Of a stretch of DNA of 64,000 nt, positions 12,541 to 24,112 are shown one piece after another. Numbering within the stretch: the stretch's first letter is position 1; each line of letters opens with the position of its first letter. The stretch covers positions 16,988,001-17,052,000 of the forward strand of contig CM059625.1 of the NCBI GenBank assembly GCA_030435675.1, written 5' to 3'. Both the position numbers and the translations under genes were made by a program. The notes beneath the pieces were generated by a model that was given only the letters and a program-made list of their open reading frames with translations, had not been told where the DNA came from and searched no databases. This DNA comes from Steinernema hermaphroditum. Taxonomy: Eukaryota > Nematoda > Chromadorea > Rhabditida > Steinernematidae.

Positions 12541-15500
12541 ATGGCCGAGGAAGAAGATCACACATATTCGGACAAGGTGAGTAAATCGCGCGTCCGTTTT
12601 TGCAGCATTGTCTCGTTTTTGCAGCATCAGTGTTCGTCAAGCCACAACAGTTTGATGGGCGTCCGATCCATAGACGATTCGGACAATGACAGCGCCAGCG
12701 AAGACAGCTATGTGGAAGACGACATCGAGGACGAAATCTTCATAAGCGATCTCGACGAGGAAAGCTACGAGCTGAGGCGACTCGATCGAAGCTTGGAGCC
12801 GTATCGGCATTTGCTGCCTGTTCTCTCGACGCTTTCCAATGCAGATAAAGTCCAGCTGCAGACGATGCTCTACAGGGTCGGAATCACAGCGGCGCTGTCC
12901 GTCAGCAACTTCATCGAAGAGTCGCCCAACTCGCCTCCCCCGTCGACGAAAGAGACAACCAGGCCGCTTCAGATGCTTGAAGATCGCTACGTTGAGAAAC
13001 ACGGCAAGGACGAGCCTCTAGGACCCTGCGGCCAATATGTGAGTTCTGTTATCTCTTTTTCTTCTTCACACGTCGCTTGGATTTAGCTTGTGACCATGCT
13101 ACTGAAATTCGGTATTTTCGAAGACTGCTCTGAAATGGTTTCTCAAATTCGTGAAAAGATGGGGGAACTTATGGGAAGCGGTCAGTTGCCGCGATCGACG
13201 ATTACCGAAAATGTCGAGAACGATATTGCCGCCGCCTCCCTCGCTGCCGTTTCCACCTCCCTCCACCGGAATCCACCGACGCAAACGTTGGAGATGCTCA
13301 TGACGGCTGCCTCCCACGAGTCGTCTACCCAAGCCTGTAGCGAAACCGACTCAACGTCAACGTGCTCCAAAAACGAGGAGGACGATAACAAGGACGTCTA
13401 CAAAGGAGGACTCGCTTCGCCAATCCCTCTCACCGACGGCCTGATGGATCCTCTTCCCCTGGACGAAGAATACGACCGGCTCGGAGAAGACGAATGTGAC
13501 GATGACGATCTCGACGACGACGATGACGAATCTGACATCGACACAAGTTCCCTTCTGCATAGCATCGAAGATGAGGAAGCCGGCATGATGAATCAGGACT
13601 ACCTTCTTCGATTTGCCGCTGTCATGGGCGTAAGTTCTGTTTTCAGCCTTTTCAGATTCTGTATTCGCTATTATAGTATGATCAACTGCTGGAGACTCTG
13701 GTCAAGCTGGGCAATACCGAATTTGGAACGTGCCGCTATTCTTCGCCTCTGCTAGAAGCATGTGCTGGTGGACAAGGCAGTTCTGTTCAGATTCTACTGA
13801 AGCACAGCGCCGATGTGAACGCCACCACGGAGCAGGGAAATACTCCTTTGATCTTTGCCTGTGCCATCGGAAAGATTGAGGTAAACACCAAAGAAGATGG
13901 CGACGCGAGACGTAAACAACCCTCCTTATTCAGATCGTTAAAGCCCTCCTTGCTGTCAAATCGATCGACGCGTTCAAGAGGAACCTCAACGGTCATGATT
14001 GTCTGATGGAGGCTGCCTGTGCCGGTGAGTCTTGCATATTTATTGCTTTCAAGTACGTGGGAAATGGTTTAGGCCACCTCGAAATCGTAAAATACCTCGT
14101 CGACAACGTGTACAGCGAACAATATGGGCAAGGAAGAGTTGCGCATCTGACCGAAGGCGAAAAGGAGACCGCGCTTACGCTTGCTGCGTACAAAGGCTTC
14201 ATCGAAATCGTGCAGTATCTTCTAACGCAGTATATTCCGAGCAAGCAGGAGCTGTATATCGCCCTTACGGAGACATCGATCGATGGTCATTTTGACATCG
14301 CCAAAATCTTGATGGAACACGGCGCCCCCGTAAACATGAAGACCGAAACGTTCGACTCGCCTTTGAGTATGGCTGCCGGCAGTGGCCACGCCGACCTCGT
14401 GAAGTTGTTGATCGAAAAGGGAGCCGACATCGAGCAGGTGAACGACGATCAGTATACACCATTGATGGAGAGCTGCCGGGAAGGGCACATTGATTTGGTC
14501 AAGATCTTGATTCAGTCTGGTGTGAAGCTGGACCAGATCACGCCTAACCAGGAGACCGCTCTGACTCTGTCTGCCGCCCATGGGTCATTGTAAGTCTCAA
14601 TATTAAATAGTGCGCAGTTTTACACATTTCTTTCAGACCTATTGTTCAACTGCTATTGGAGCAAGGAGCTAATATTTTCCTTGGCTCGCCAAGCGCTCTC
14701 TATGAGGGCACACAGGAAGGGCACAAGGATGTTGTGCAATTCCTTGTGCACAGGTTGCTGGAATTGCGTGCTAGCCACACCAAGGAAGTCAACGAAGATC
14801 TCAACAAGGCTTTTCTGATTTCCGTCGACATGAACCATCATGAAATTGCCGAAATCCTGGCTTCGACTGGCGTTAATCTCGATTATATCGGGAAGGACGG
14901 ACGCACAGCTATGATGAATGCTTGTCGTCTGGGTCATTTGCCGATCGTTAAGTATTTAATCGAGCGAGGAGCTAATGTGAACGTCGAAATGCCGAACAAG
15001 GAAGGCACCGCCCTCTCACTTGCCGCCCTTCACGGTTATCCCGAGATCGTCCAGACCCTGCTTCACTCGGGTGCAGAATCGGCAACGGTCCTTCGCGACT
15101 CGTCGACCTGCATCTTGGAAGCTTCCCGTCATGGGCACACCGCATGCGTCGAACTCCTTCTTGAACATCACGCAAAACACCAAACCCCGACCAGTGCCAA
15201 ATCCTCAACCTCCAACCAGGTTATCAACACCGGAAACGCATCAACGACTTCTACCGCCAACCGATCCGCCACCACCACAACTACCCCTTCTGCCTGCGCG
15301 CACCATAATAGTAACGACAATGGAGTGCAAAAACTTCCTGCTCATGGTCCCGCCTGTAGCCAAATGCACGCTCTCCCCGGTCATCCCGCTGGCATCGGCA
15401 CGTGTCAGCATTACAACCATACCCGAACTTCCGCTGGTCTTAGGGTACGTTATAATATCTGTAACTTACATTGTTTCGTTATCTTCAGGCCGCCCGACAA

Positions 15501-18500
15501 AGGAAGAGTAACAAATCCCAAACTGCCCACGGTCGTGAGTGTCCCTTCCACGGATGCGGCAACGCGCATTCGGATGAAACTGCCCATTTGCCATTGTCCC
15601 CGGCTTCTTACACCGACCTTCAGAATTATCACCATGTTCAGGCTGCCATTGCTGCTGGAGTAAGTAAAACGCGCAATGAACAGCTTCAACAGTGCGACTT
15701 TTTAGCGATCGTTGATGACCAGGGGGCGAGAGACAATTACGGACGAACAAGTGAAGCAGTTCACCGATGCTGTCAGCAGGAATATGACCAGTCAAGGATT
15801 TGCTGAAGGTGAGTCTCTTACGTTACACAAACAATAAAACGGAACACATCTTTAGCATTCGATAAGCCCTTCGGTGATAGTTGCGCAGATCCCCCGTGTC
15901 ACGACCATCTTCATGTTCCCGATCCCCCGCGAACGAAAACCGCATCGGGAGGGGTGAAGCGCAAATCATCCGGTTCGAAGGTAAAAACAAACTCTTGTCA
16001 ATTGCACATAACTAACGAATTCGTAATTTAGGATACTGAGATTCACTGTGCGCATGTAACATCCGGTCCGACAAAAGCGTCCAATGTGGCTATGCCTCCA
16101 CTTTCCTCCGAAAAGTCGATCCTTGCACACAGCTGTAAGCTTTATCTTCCTTAGCACTTTTACAGTTTACGTTACAGCTCAATTCACTACGAAAGACATT
16201 CAAGAGATGTTCAAGTATGGAGCTGCCGCTGCTCCACCTGCCATTGCTGCCGCTGTAACAGCTTGCGGCTTTGAACCGGTGACTTCGTCTGGAACGGTGA
16301 CATTGTCACGTAACGCTTCGTGTACCCATCAGACAGAAGGTAAGTGTGCAATATTTTGCATCTGTTAATCGGCGACTGTTTTTCGTATCGGTCAAAAAGC
16401 ACACTCATACGTTCACAACGACCGGTAAAGGGAAGCTGCCGACAGCATCGATTTCGATCACGGCAACGACGGGTCCCTGTCCTAAGGACCTGAAGAATGT
16501 GAAGGGAAAGCGCACGGTCAAAAACACCAAGGACATGCAGAAGCTCAAAGAGCTTCAAATTCAATCACAGAAGGCACAGGAGAAGCGGCGCAACACTTCG
16601 GACGTTGCCGACATCATCGACGTCCAGACCGAGTCCAATCATGACACTGCGCTGACCCTCGCTTGTGCTGGAGGATACGCCGACCTGGTTGATCTTCTCA
16701 TTCGCAAGGGAGCCGACGTTGAACATCGGGACAAGAAAGGCTTTACGCCACTGGTTCTGGCCGCCACCGGTGGTCACGTGGACTGCGTAAAGCACCTCCT
16801 CGATGCTTCTTGTATGGTGGATGCTGTTTCTGAACGAACAAAGGACACTGCATTGTCTTTGGCCTGTTCAGGAGGTCGCAAAGAGGTAGTTTTATCGATT
16901 GAAACGAAGTTATGTGATCTTTAAATGTTAGGTTGTGGAGATACTGCTAAAAGCGAATGCGAACAAGGAGCACCGAAATGTCAGCGACTACACGCCCCTC
17001 TCCCTCGCTGCTTCGGGCGGCTACATTGAAATCATTCAGCTTTTGCTCAATGCCGGCGCCGAAATCAACTCGCGAACCGGCTCGAAGCTTTGCATTTCGC
17101 CTTTGATGCTTGCCGCCATGAATGGTCACGAAGCGGCGACGAAGTTGCTTCTTGAACGTGGATCCGATATCAACGCTCATATTGAGACGAACCGGAACAC
17201 TGCGTTGACTCTCGCTTGCTTCCAAGGCCGCGTTGAAGTCGTTCGATTGCTTCTGAAGTACAATGCGAACGTCGAACATCGTGCAAAGACTGGTCTCACT
17301 CCGCTTATGGAGGCGGCCAACGGAGGATACAGCGCTGTTGGAAAACTCTTGCTGGAAGCAAGCGCCGATCCAAACGCAGCGCCTGTGCCGTCCAGCAAAG
17401 ACACCGCCTTGACGATTGCAGCCGACAAAGGTCACTATCAGTTCGTCGACCTCCTCATTCGGCATGGAGCAAATATCAACGCCCGCAACAAGAAAGGGTG
17501 TTCAGCCGTGTGGCTCGCGTGCAACGGAGGCCACCTAGAAACGCTCAAAACGCTCGTCGTTCACAAAGCTGATGTCGATTTACAAGACGCGCGCAAGACG
17601 TCACCGTTAATGACCGCTTTCCGCAAAGGCCACCTGAAGGTACGGCGCGGCTAATTAGTTTTTCGATTTCATCTGACACTTAATTGTTTACAGATTATTC
17701 GCTATTTGGTGAAGCACGTTCAGCAATTTCCCGGTGACTCCGAGTGCTATCGCTATTTGCAAACGTTTCCCGAAAAAGACAAGGAGTTGGAGGATCGCTG
17801 TAGGCAGTGTCTAGGCGTAATTCTGTCCGCTAAAGAACGTCAAGCCGCGCAAGCAGAAGCAGCCGCGCAGAGTCTTCTGGAGCAGCTCGCCGAAGAACAG
17901 GAACAAGCTGCATCGCGCAAGAGATCGAAGCAACGCAAAAATGAGGAGAAGCGTGCCAAACGACAGGCTAAAAAGTAAGTAGATGTGGATAAGAGATGAA
18001 CGATCACTAACGACTTTAGGGCGGAAGAGCAGGAAGCTGCACGCTTGAAAGAAATGGCTGCACAGGAAGAAGCGGATGCGAAGAGAAAAGCAAAGGAAGA
18101 CGCGAAGAAAAAGATCGGTGAGAAGCAGCCAACGAAGAAGGAAGAGGAGACTCTGAAAGAACTGCCACAAGAGGAAGTTGAACAAATAGAAAAACCAAAA
18201 GAAGAAGAGCTACGAATGCCAAAGAAGCCCGAGCCAGTGCGGCAGCCCCAGCCGCCAGCACCTGCAGCTGTTATTGCGGCTTGCAAACCAGTAGATTTGC
18301 CTGAAACAGACTTTCTGGAGGATTGGACGGATGTTGCTTCGGTTGGAATTGAGAAGAAGCCAGAAAAGCTTGTAGAAGTGGTTTCAATCGCTCCTGCACG
18401 TTCTCGCCGAACGACTAAAAAGGATGTGTCAAAGCTGTCAGCTACAAACGGAAATAGCAGAACCGGAAATCTATCCGGCAAATCGGAAAGTGAAAGTGAA

Positions 18501-20867
18501 TGGTGCAAGGCCGGAGGCAATAGGAAGAAAGCGACAACTACTAGGACTACAAAGCCTTCTTCTGTCGCAAGCAGCGTGAAGAATGGCGACCTCAGCGATG
18601 ATGGTGGCGTTTGGAACAACATCGAATCCAGCAAGCGCCGACAACAAGTGATGAACCTCGCCTCGAGTCAAATTGCGCGAGTCATCGGTCGAGGTGGCGT
18701 TAACATCAACGCAATTCGCGAAGCTACAAACGCGAACATCGAAGTTGAGAAACAGATCAGCAGCCGCAATCAGGGACCACGAACCATCACTATCCGGGGA
18801 AACAGTGATGCCGTCAGGTAAGCTTAATGAATAGTTAGACAGTTAATAGTTCGCTATTTCTTTAGAAATGCCGTGGTTATGATCGAAGTTCTGCTCAGGG
18901 AGGCAGATCTTACCATCAATCAGATTGTCGCCCGTGTTCTCAACAAATATTCGTCTAGCCCATCGCAAAAATCCAATGTTGCTGCAGCCGATACATGTCA
19001 GGGAGAACAGGGCGCAGCCGAGTCAAATAAATCTATCTCGACGGGCTCGAACGTTTGGGAACAGCGTGCTGCCATCCGTCAAGGACTACAGAAAGGTATG
19101 GTTGGAATTTCAACGCCAATACCTTATTGTTCACTTCAGATGACGCAATCTCAGAATCGCTGAGTCAGCGTACATGTTCTTCGGCTGCTGAATCGCACCC
19201 CCCTCCTGTCCGCTCCACATCCCCTGTGTCGAGTTTCACGCCGTCGGTTGGCGCCCGATCGGTCGGCTGTCCCTCTCCGACACCTACGACGGACGAGCCG
19301 AAGCCTGAACCTGTGCGTGCCACATCCCCCGATGACTTCAGCAAGCGCAAGGCTCCCGGCAGTGAAAGGGCTTCGAACACGGCTACGCCTGTTACGAATG
19401 GAGATCATCACGGAGCCGCTGTTCGAAAAACGCATTCTCCCATCAGCGTTCCTCACTCGTTCAATGCTCCCGAATTCCATCGCAACCTATCGCCGGCTCC
19501 GCAGGAAGTTCCGACCATGCCGAACTCGCGTCGTGAGCCGTTCAACGGACCCGTCGAGGGTGATGTTAACGACATCATCCCGCGTTTCAACTCGATGTCA
19601 GTCTTCAAAGGCGTTTCAAACAAAGATGAAAACGAACTGGCGGCTAACTTGTTCGCTCCGGAATCAAAGCTCTGTGACATCTGGGGCAACGATCGCCAAC
19701 TCGATATGAGCGCGAATTTGACCAATCGCTTGGGAAATGGTGGCCTCGTCGACCCGGTCGCAGCCGTTTGGATGAATGGCGGAAGAGCATCGTCGCCGAC
19801 ACAGTCAAACAATCAATATGCTAAAGAACAGCAAGCACTTGCCGATAGGGGATACAGCGGCTTCAACCGACCATTCCCTGCTCAGAACACCGAGTTCACT
19901 CCGTGGAGCGATGGATCAAACGTCGCCGGCACTCAAGATTGGGGATCGCGTCCTTCGATGCCGAACCGGCAGTCTACGTGGGATTCGCCGATTATGCAAG
20001 GAGCGAGCCACAACAAATACTCATCGTCGTCGTTCGGCGCTTCCAACTATGAGCACAATTTGAACAGGCAGACCATGGGGGCCGACATGATGCGTCCGGT
20101 AAGATTCAGCTCCTGAAATAAACACTAATCCTGATTTGCTCTCAGATTTCCGGAAGCTACGATATGGGCCAGAAGATGGGAAATGAAGCATTCCCGAATT
20201 CGTTTTCGCAGTCAAACCCTCACCATCGCATGGGCCAGCCGATTGAACTCCGGCGCGCTATGTATTCGAATCCCTATGAGTCAGCAGCCTATCAGCAGCC
20301 AGGCATGGTATGTGCAACTGCCCCGCGTATTTACCACAACGTTTGTTTTAGAATAGCCACGATCACTTCGATGCCTTCTCGGCAGGCGACCGCGTGTCCG
20401 GAATGTACTACAATCAGACTCAGGTGAAAACATTGAACCAGAAAGTTTCAACAATTATTCAATTTCTAGATGGCCCAACCCTTGACCCGTCAACCCTTCC
20501 GATCTGCATCACAGAGCCAAAGCATTCGCAGCGGAAATGGAATGTCTCAGGGATTCGGCAACATTGGCGAAATGATGCGTCCCTCTCCACAGTCTCAGAA
20601 CTACAGGCTTAACTCGCCTTCTCCGTTCTACGTGCAGCAGCAGCAATCCGAATCCTCGCGGGCTTCCGGTTTGGTCGACTCTGTGCCCTCGTATGGAATG
20701 GGAACCGCAAATCAGAATAACTCTATGTACAACAAGTAGGACCACAGTCTGTGATAATTAAACTGTAACGAATTTGCAGTTGGTCAAACAACACTCCTCA
20801 CCAATCGCAGCAGCAGAATCAAATCTGGAGCAACGGATCCGGCTCCGGCTCCCGGAACATCTGGTAA
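12541..20867 (+). CDS. mask-1: MASK/ANKHD1 multiple-ankyrin-repeat, single-KH protein
   Basis: Scaffold/RNA-binding protein family known to act in receptor tyrosine kinase and Hippo/Yorkie signalling. Exons: 12541-12576, 12625-13038, 13087-13629, 13677-13880, 13934-14024, 14073-14589, 14637-15444, 15489-15659, 15706-15808, 15856-15980, 16032-16134, 16178-16339, ~16431-16885, 16932-17639, 17694-17974, 18020-18817, 18866-19095, 19140-20098, 20146-20307, 20352-20423, 20470-20735, 20780-20867; about 2431 aa. Order: acidic N-terminus, first ankyrin block (about residues 345-815), Cys/His-rich linker, second ankyrin block (about 1150-1510; TESNHDTALTLACAGG and KEHRNVSDYTPLSLAASGG match human ANKHD1 closely), charged coiled coil (about 1540-1640), KH domain with IGRGGVNI GXXG loop (about 1785-1855), then a low-complexity tail ending in SRNIW. 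Only the exon 12/13 junction is uncertain. All definite introns are 43-54 bp. Confidence 0.95.
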
Positions 20868-21231
20868 CCCCGTGTCCTGTGCCACTACTACACAAAGCCT
20901 ATTCCTTCTTCGCAAGCTTCTCTCCCATCCATGCTCATCCATTACCCTACTGTATTGATCTTGATTGTCTCTAACGCGTCCATGTGTACACATCAAACCG
21001 TGTGCTACCAATCTTTCTTATCGGGTTACCTAGTTTCTCAATTTGATCGAAATTGCGCCACATACTCACATTAGCCACTCTTCCCCATGATGTCAGTCCA
21101 CCACCTGATCACGTAGTTCCGTTAACATTCGATGTATTTCCTTCCTTGGTGTTGTGTTTGCTTTTCTTTTCAGCCTAATGATCTTCGTTGACAGTGTTCT
21201 ATATATTAATATTTCTAAGTTCAAATGAAAT

Positions 21232-21237
21232 AATAAA
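21232..21237 (+). terminator. Polyadenylation signal of MASK
   Basis: AATAAA about 365 bases after the MASK stop codon, following a pyrimidine-rich 3' UTR. Confidence 0.5.
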
Positions 21238-22114
21238 AACTTCCCCGTGTCTGCCACGGTCTCTTTCCTATCTTTGACACTCTATAAGCAATTATTCCCA
21301 ATGAATTGGCGTACAACGGGTTGCATTATGGTAGAATCAACCGATGTAACATGATGGAAATGTTCAACCTGCTCAGATAAGTGCCTTGCAAATCGCACAA
21401 CCCACATATTCTCTTCCTCACATCATACATTATAATTCGAAATGCAATGATGTTTCCACTGAGCAGAAGAGTTCGCTGAGCAATTTAGCAAATTGCTTTT
21501 TATCCAGTTCATTACTGATGTCGGTCTTATCATATGCGCTTAAGTTTTGGTTAGTTCTCGCTGTTATGCAATTGGTAACACGATCAATGTGGAAGTACAG
21601 TAAGTATAATTTTTACGACAGTATCACTCACGGAATTATACTTTTCGCAGCTAAAGGGTACCAAATTTAGGCCAAACGAAAGTAAGCATTGTAAAACCAT
21701 TTGTGAGGAAATCGCTGCATGAAGCAAACGATGGTTCTGGCTTCTGTAGAAAAAAAACTTCAGTGCTCAAGACGTCCATGGCCACAGTCAATTAAGGCAA
21801 CAACATGAAATGGAAGAAGATCGTTTTTAAACATACGATGAGGTACGTTCCAGAGACTTTGTAGTAGATGTTCATCGGCACCTCCGTTCAGCGCAATCGC
21901 CAAATCACTACGTCGTATCAGAAAATACCGAAAACATAAGGTTTAGTTCTCATCAATGTACATACGAAGGTAGTCGACTATCAGCTTTGCGTCGTGACTG
22001 GGGAAGCCGTGAGATTAGTGCCGAACATAGTTTTTTAAAACAACACCAATGCATCTAAGCAGCTTGCGAGCCTTGTAGTTCACTATTTCTCTTTACCGAA
22101 ACCTTTAGTGAGCG

Positions 22115-22222
22115 TGAAACGTTTCAGTCCTGAAAGCGTAACTTTCAGTCGTATCATCCGGAATATTTTTGGCGGAAATTGAATGTTTCCTGATACGATC
22201 AAAACATCCATGATACTGAAAC
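22115..22222. repeat. Short foldback element of nested inverted repeats
   Basis: GTTTCAGT at 22121-22128 is matched by ACTGAAAC at 22215-22222. Inside, CTGAAAG/CTTTCAG (22130-22148) forms a perfect 7-bp hairpin, and TCGTATCA (about 22149-22156) is mirrored by TGATACGA about 40 bases later. Together these could fold into a compact cruciform; a MITE or foldback element is possible. Confidence 0.45.
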
Positions 22223-22425
22223 ATGCATTATGCATATCCGTCTGATACTATTCCGTTCATTCATAACGTCTCGCTATGTCAGGTTTCCCTGAGTGGGTGC
22301 CTGTTTAATATTTGTTTCATCCTGTCTCTCTTTAAATGGAAGTCGAATTGATAGATTCCACCATTCCATACATCCACTCAACCTACAGCATACTGCGGAC
22401 GACTGCCTGTATTCATATTGTCAGA

Positions 22426-23099
22426 ATGCGATCCCGGATGGATTCAGAAACTAGTAGTTTGTCTTCGGAAATGAGCGAATTGTTCCGAAAACACACTAGC
22501 TCTGTTGGAAATTGGTGTGATTTAGTTAACGACAAAATTCGAGTAAATGTAAGTTTTCGCTGTTATTATTCTAATAAAGCATTTGCCACTTCCAGCCCTC
22601 AAACCAAGAAGAACAAAAGAAACACCAGTGTTTCTCAAAAGCGGATGATGCACCTCTCCCCTTTACCGAAATCGTAGAAACTGCATATACGAGAGGGGAT
22701 CAGAAACCGAAATCAGTCCGTGCCTTAAAGAATATGAACAACATAAAGAGGAATGAAACATCGCGTCGTGAATATGGAAGTGCACGATCAGCAAAAGGAA
22801 GAACAGTGTCGGCGAGAGCTGTGAGAAGAGTCAAAGATTCGCATCTTACTGCTTCTACTCCCCGGACGATTAATGTAGGCATGCAGAACCGGACTCGTGC
22901 TTCCCATACTTCGTCTACCAGTGGTGCTGCGAACATAGCCAACATTGCCACTACGCCGAAGATAGAGCCACAACGTGGAGCTGCCAGCATTTTCGGAGAA
23001 GCAAAACCCGTTGATACTCAATCAAAGATGCTGGAAATTATGGAACGACAAAGGCTGAACAGAGAAAGTCAAACTAAAAAGAGAAATAAACAACGTTAA
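22426..23099 (+). CDS. Small basic protein with eIF4B-type IFGEAKPVDT motif
   Basis: Exons 22426-22548 and 22596-23099 give 208 aa. The N-terminal part is Ser/Glu-rich (MDSETSSLSSEMSEL); the rest is rich in Arg, Lys, Ser and Thr. Near the C-terminus AASIFGEAKPVDT is followed by a charged helix, LEIMERQRLNRESQ, and a KKRNKQR tail. The (A)SIFGxAKPVDT signature is characteristic of eIF4B-type translation initiation factors, where it also precedes a charged Glu/Arg-rich helix. No RRM is encoded in this model, so it is either a divergent short eIF4B relative, the last two exons of a longer gene, or motif sharing. The start was chosen because TGTCAG ends one base before the ATG; an in-frame ATG at 22438 is an alternative. 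The intron is 47 bp. Confidence 0.65.
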
Positions 23100-23178
23100 T
23101 GCTAGTTTACCCCATAACGATGATCTTTTTGTTTGTTGCATTAAATCAACTGATAATACTGTACGCTATGATTTCGCA

Positions 23179-23383
23179 TCCATCGTCGGCGCCACTTCCG
23201 GAAACAGTCTCTTCGCCTCTCCGATGTCCGGGCACACTGATGGGATCGTCGCGTTCTACTCTTATGTGCCGAAGCCAAAAGAATACCGGCAACTACGGAG
23301 TGACAATGTGGTTTGTGTGCATATATATGACGTCTCGCAAGGCGTAAGCCTTTCATACGGGAAATAAACTCGTAAACTCGTAA
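23179..23383 (+). mobile_element. 5'-truncated retroposon copy (family B of 41690-42310)
   Basis: The 3' 175 bases align with 42127-42303, including a perfect stem-loop (AAGGC-GTAA-GCCTT at 23339-23352), a conserved GAAATAAACTCG box and a tail of CTCGTAA repeats. The flanks ATGATTTCGCA (23168-23178) and ATGGTTTCGCA (23384-23394) match at 10 of 11 positions and look like an aged target-site duplication. The copy lies 80 bases after the stop of the eIF4B-motif gene. Confidence 0.7.
23363..23368 (+). terminator. AATAAA inside the retroposon, possible poly(A) signal for the 22426-23099 gene
   Basis: This is the first AATAAA after the gene's stop codon, and it belongs to the retroposon's conserved 3' box. 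Confidence 0.4.
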
Positions 23384-23394
23384 ATGGTTTCGCA

Positions 23395-24112
23395 CGATGG
23401 TACCATTCACGTTTGTTCTGTTTTAGCTGGCTTTGTAAATGTCCTAATGATAGATATTCTAGTAGTATATTAAGGGCAGGAGCGACTTACGATCTTAAAG
23501 CAACTTTATGGATTATGATTCACGAAAAGTCTCGATATTGGCTATCAAGAAAAGCTAAATCTAGAACTGCCGATATTGCTCGTTACACTAAAGGCACAAT
23601 GGAGACACTTACGCACTAATTGTAATATAGATTGGTTGGAAACAATAGCGTATGGCTTTCGTTTCTTGCCCATTTATATATGGAGGTCTTGCACTGCAGT
23701 TAATGTACATCAAGCCTTTGTTGAACTGTTGTTGAGAAATTACATTCTACTATTCGGCATCCTTAACTTAATGATTGTTTGTAGCTTGGAATTTTCCATA
23801 CACAGGAAAGCAATGCGTTCTCTTTCATCGGGAATCATCAAAGTTGCATCATCGAACTGGTTAACAGTGTGCGTTCGGAAGTGAATCAGCAACCACTGCG
23901 TTTTCCATCGGTCGTCGATCTAGCGGTTTAGTCCGTTCAGTGGCGTTCAGTGCGACGGCAGCCACCCAGTACTTCATCATGCTTTTTCGTTTCGGGACCA
24001 TTGAAAGAAGTCCACCAACAATCCCAGTTATTCAGCACTATATTGCAGTCTGTTCTTTGTATAGTTACCAAACAGTTGTACTATAAGCTTACATTTCAGT
24101 CCAGCCAGCACG
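23395..24112 (+). other. Intergenic region upstream of NFU1
   Basis: No recognisable exon. It ends with TTACATTTCAG at about 24085-24095, a probable trans-splice acceptor shortly before the NFU1 ATG. Confidence 0.5.

Larger units (their letters stand above)
20868..22425 (+). other. MASK 3' UTR and intergenic region
   Basis: The first 370 bases are the probable MASK 3' UTR. The remainder has no supported exon. It holds a set of nested inverted repeats at 22115-22222, described separately. Confidence 0.55.

Noticed and set aside
13099..13586. Long antisense frames opposite MASK exon 3
   Set aside because: They mirror the acidic GA-rich coding sequence of the sense exon and have no motifs of their own.
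17840..18634. 264-codon antisense frame opposite the MASK coiled coil
   Set aside because: It is the complement of the Lys/Glu/Ala-rich coding tract, giving a Ser/Phe/Leu-rich shadow product.
20394..20612. Frame running through the MASK intron 20424-20469
   Set aside because: The spliced model restores phase with the Gln-rich C-terminal region; the read-through product does not.
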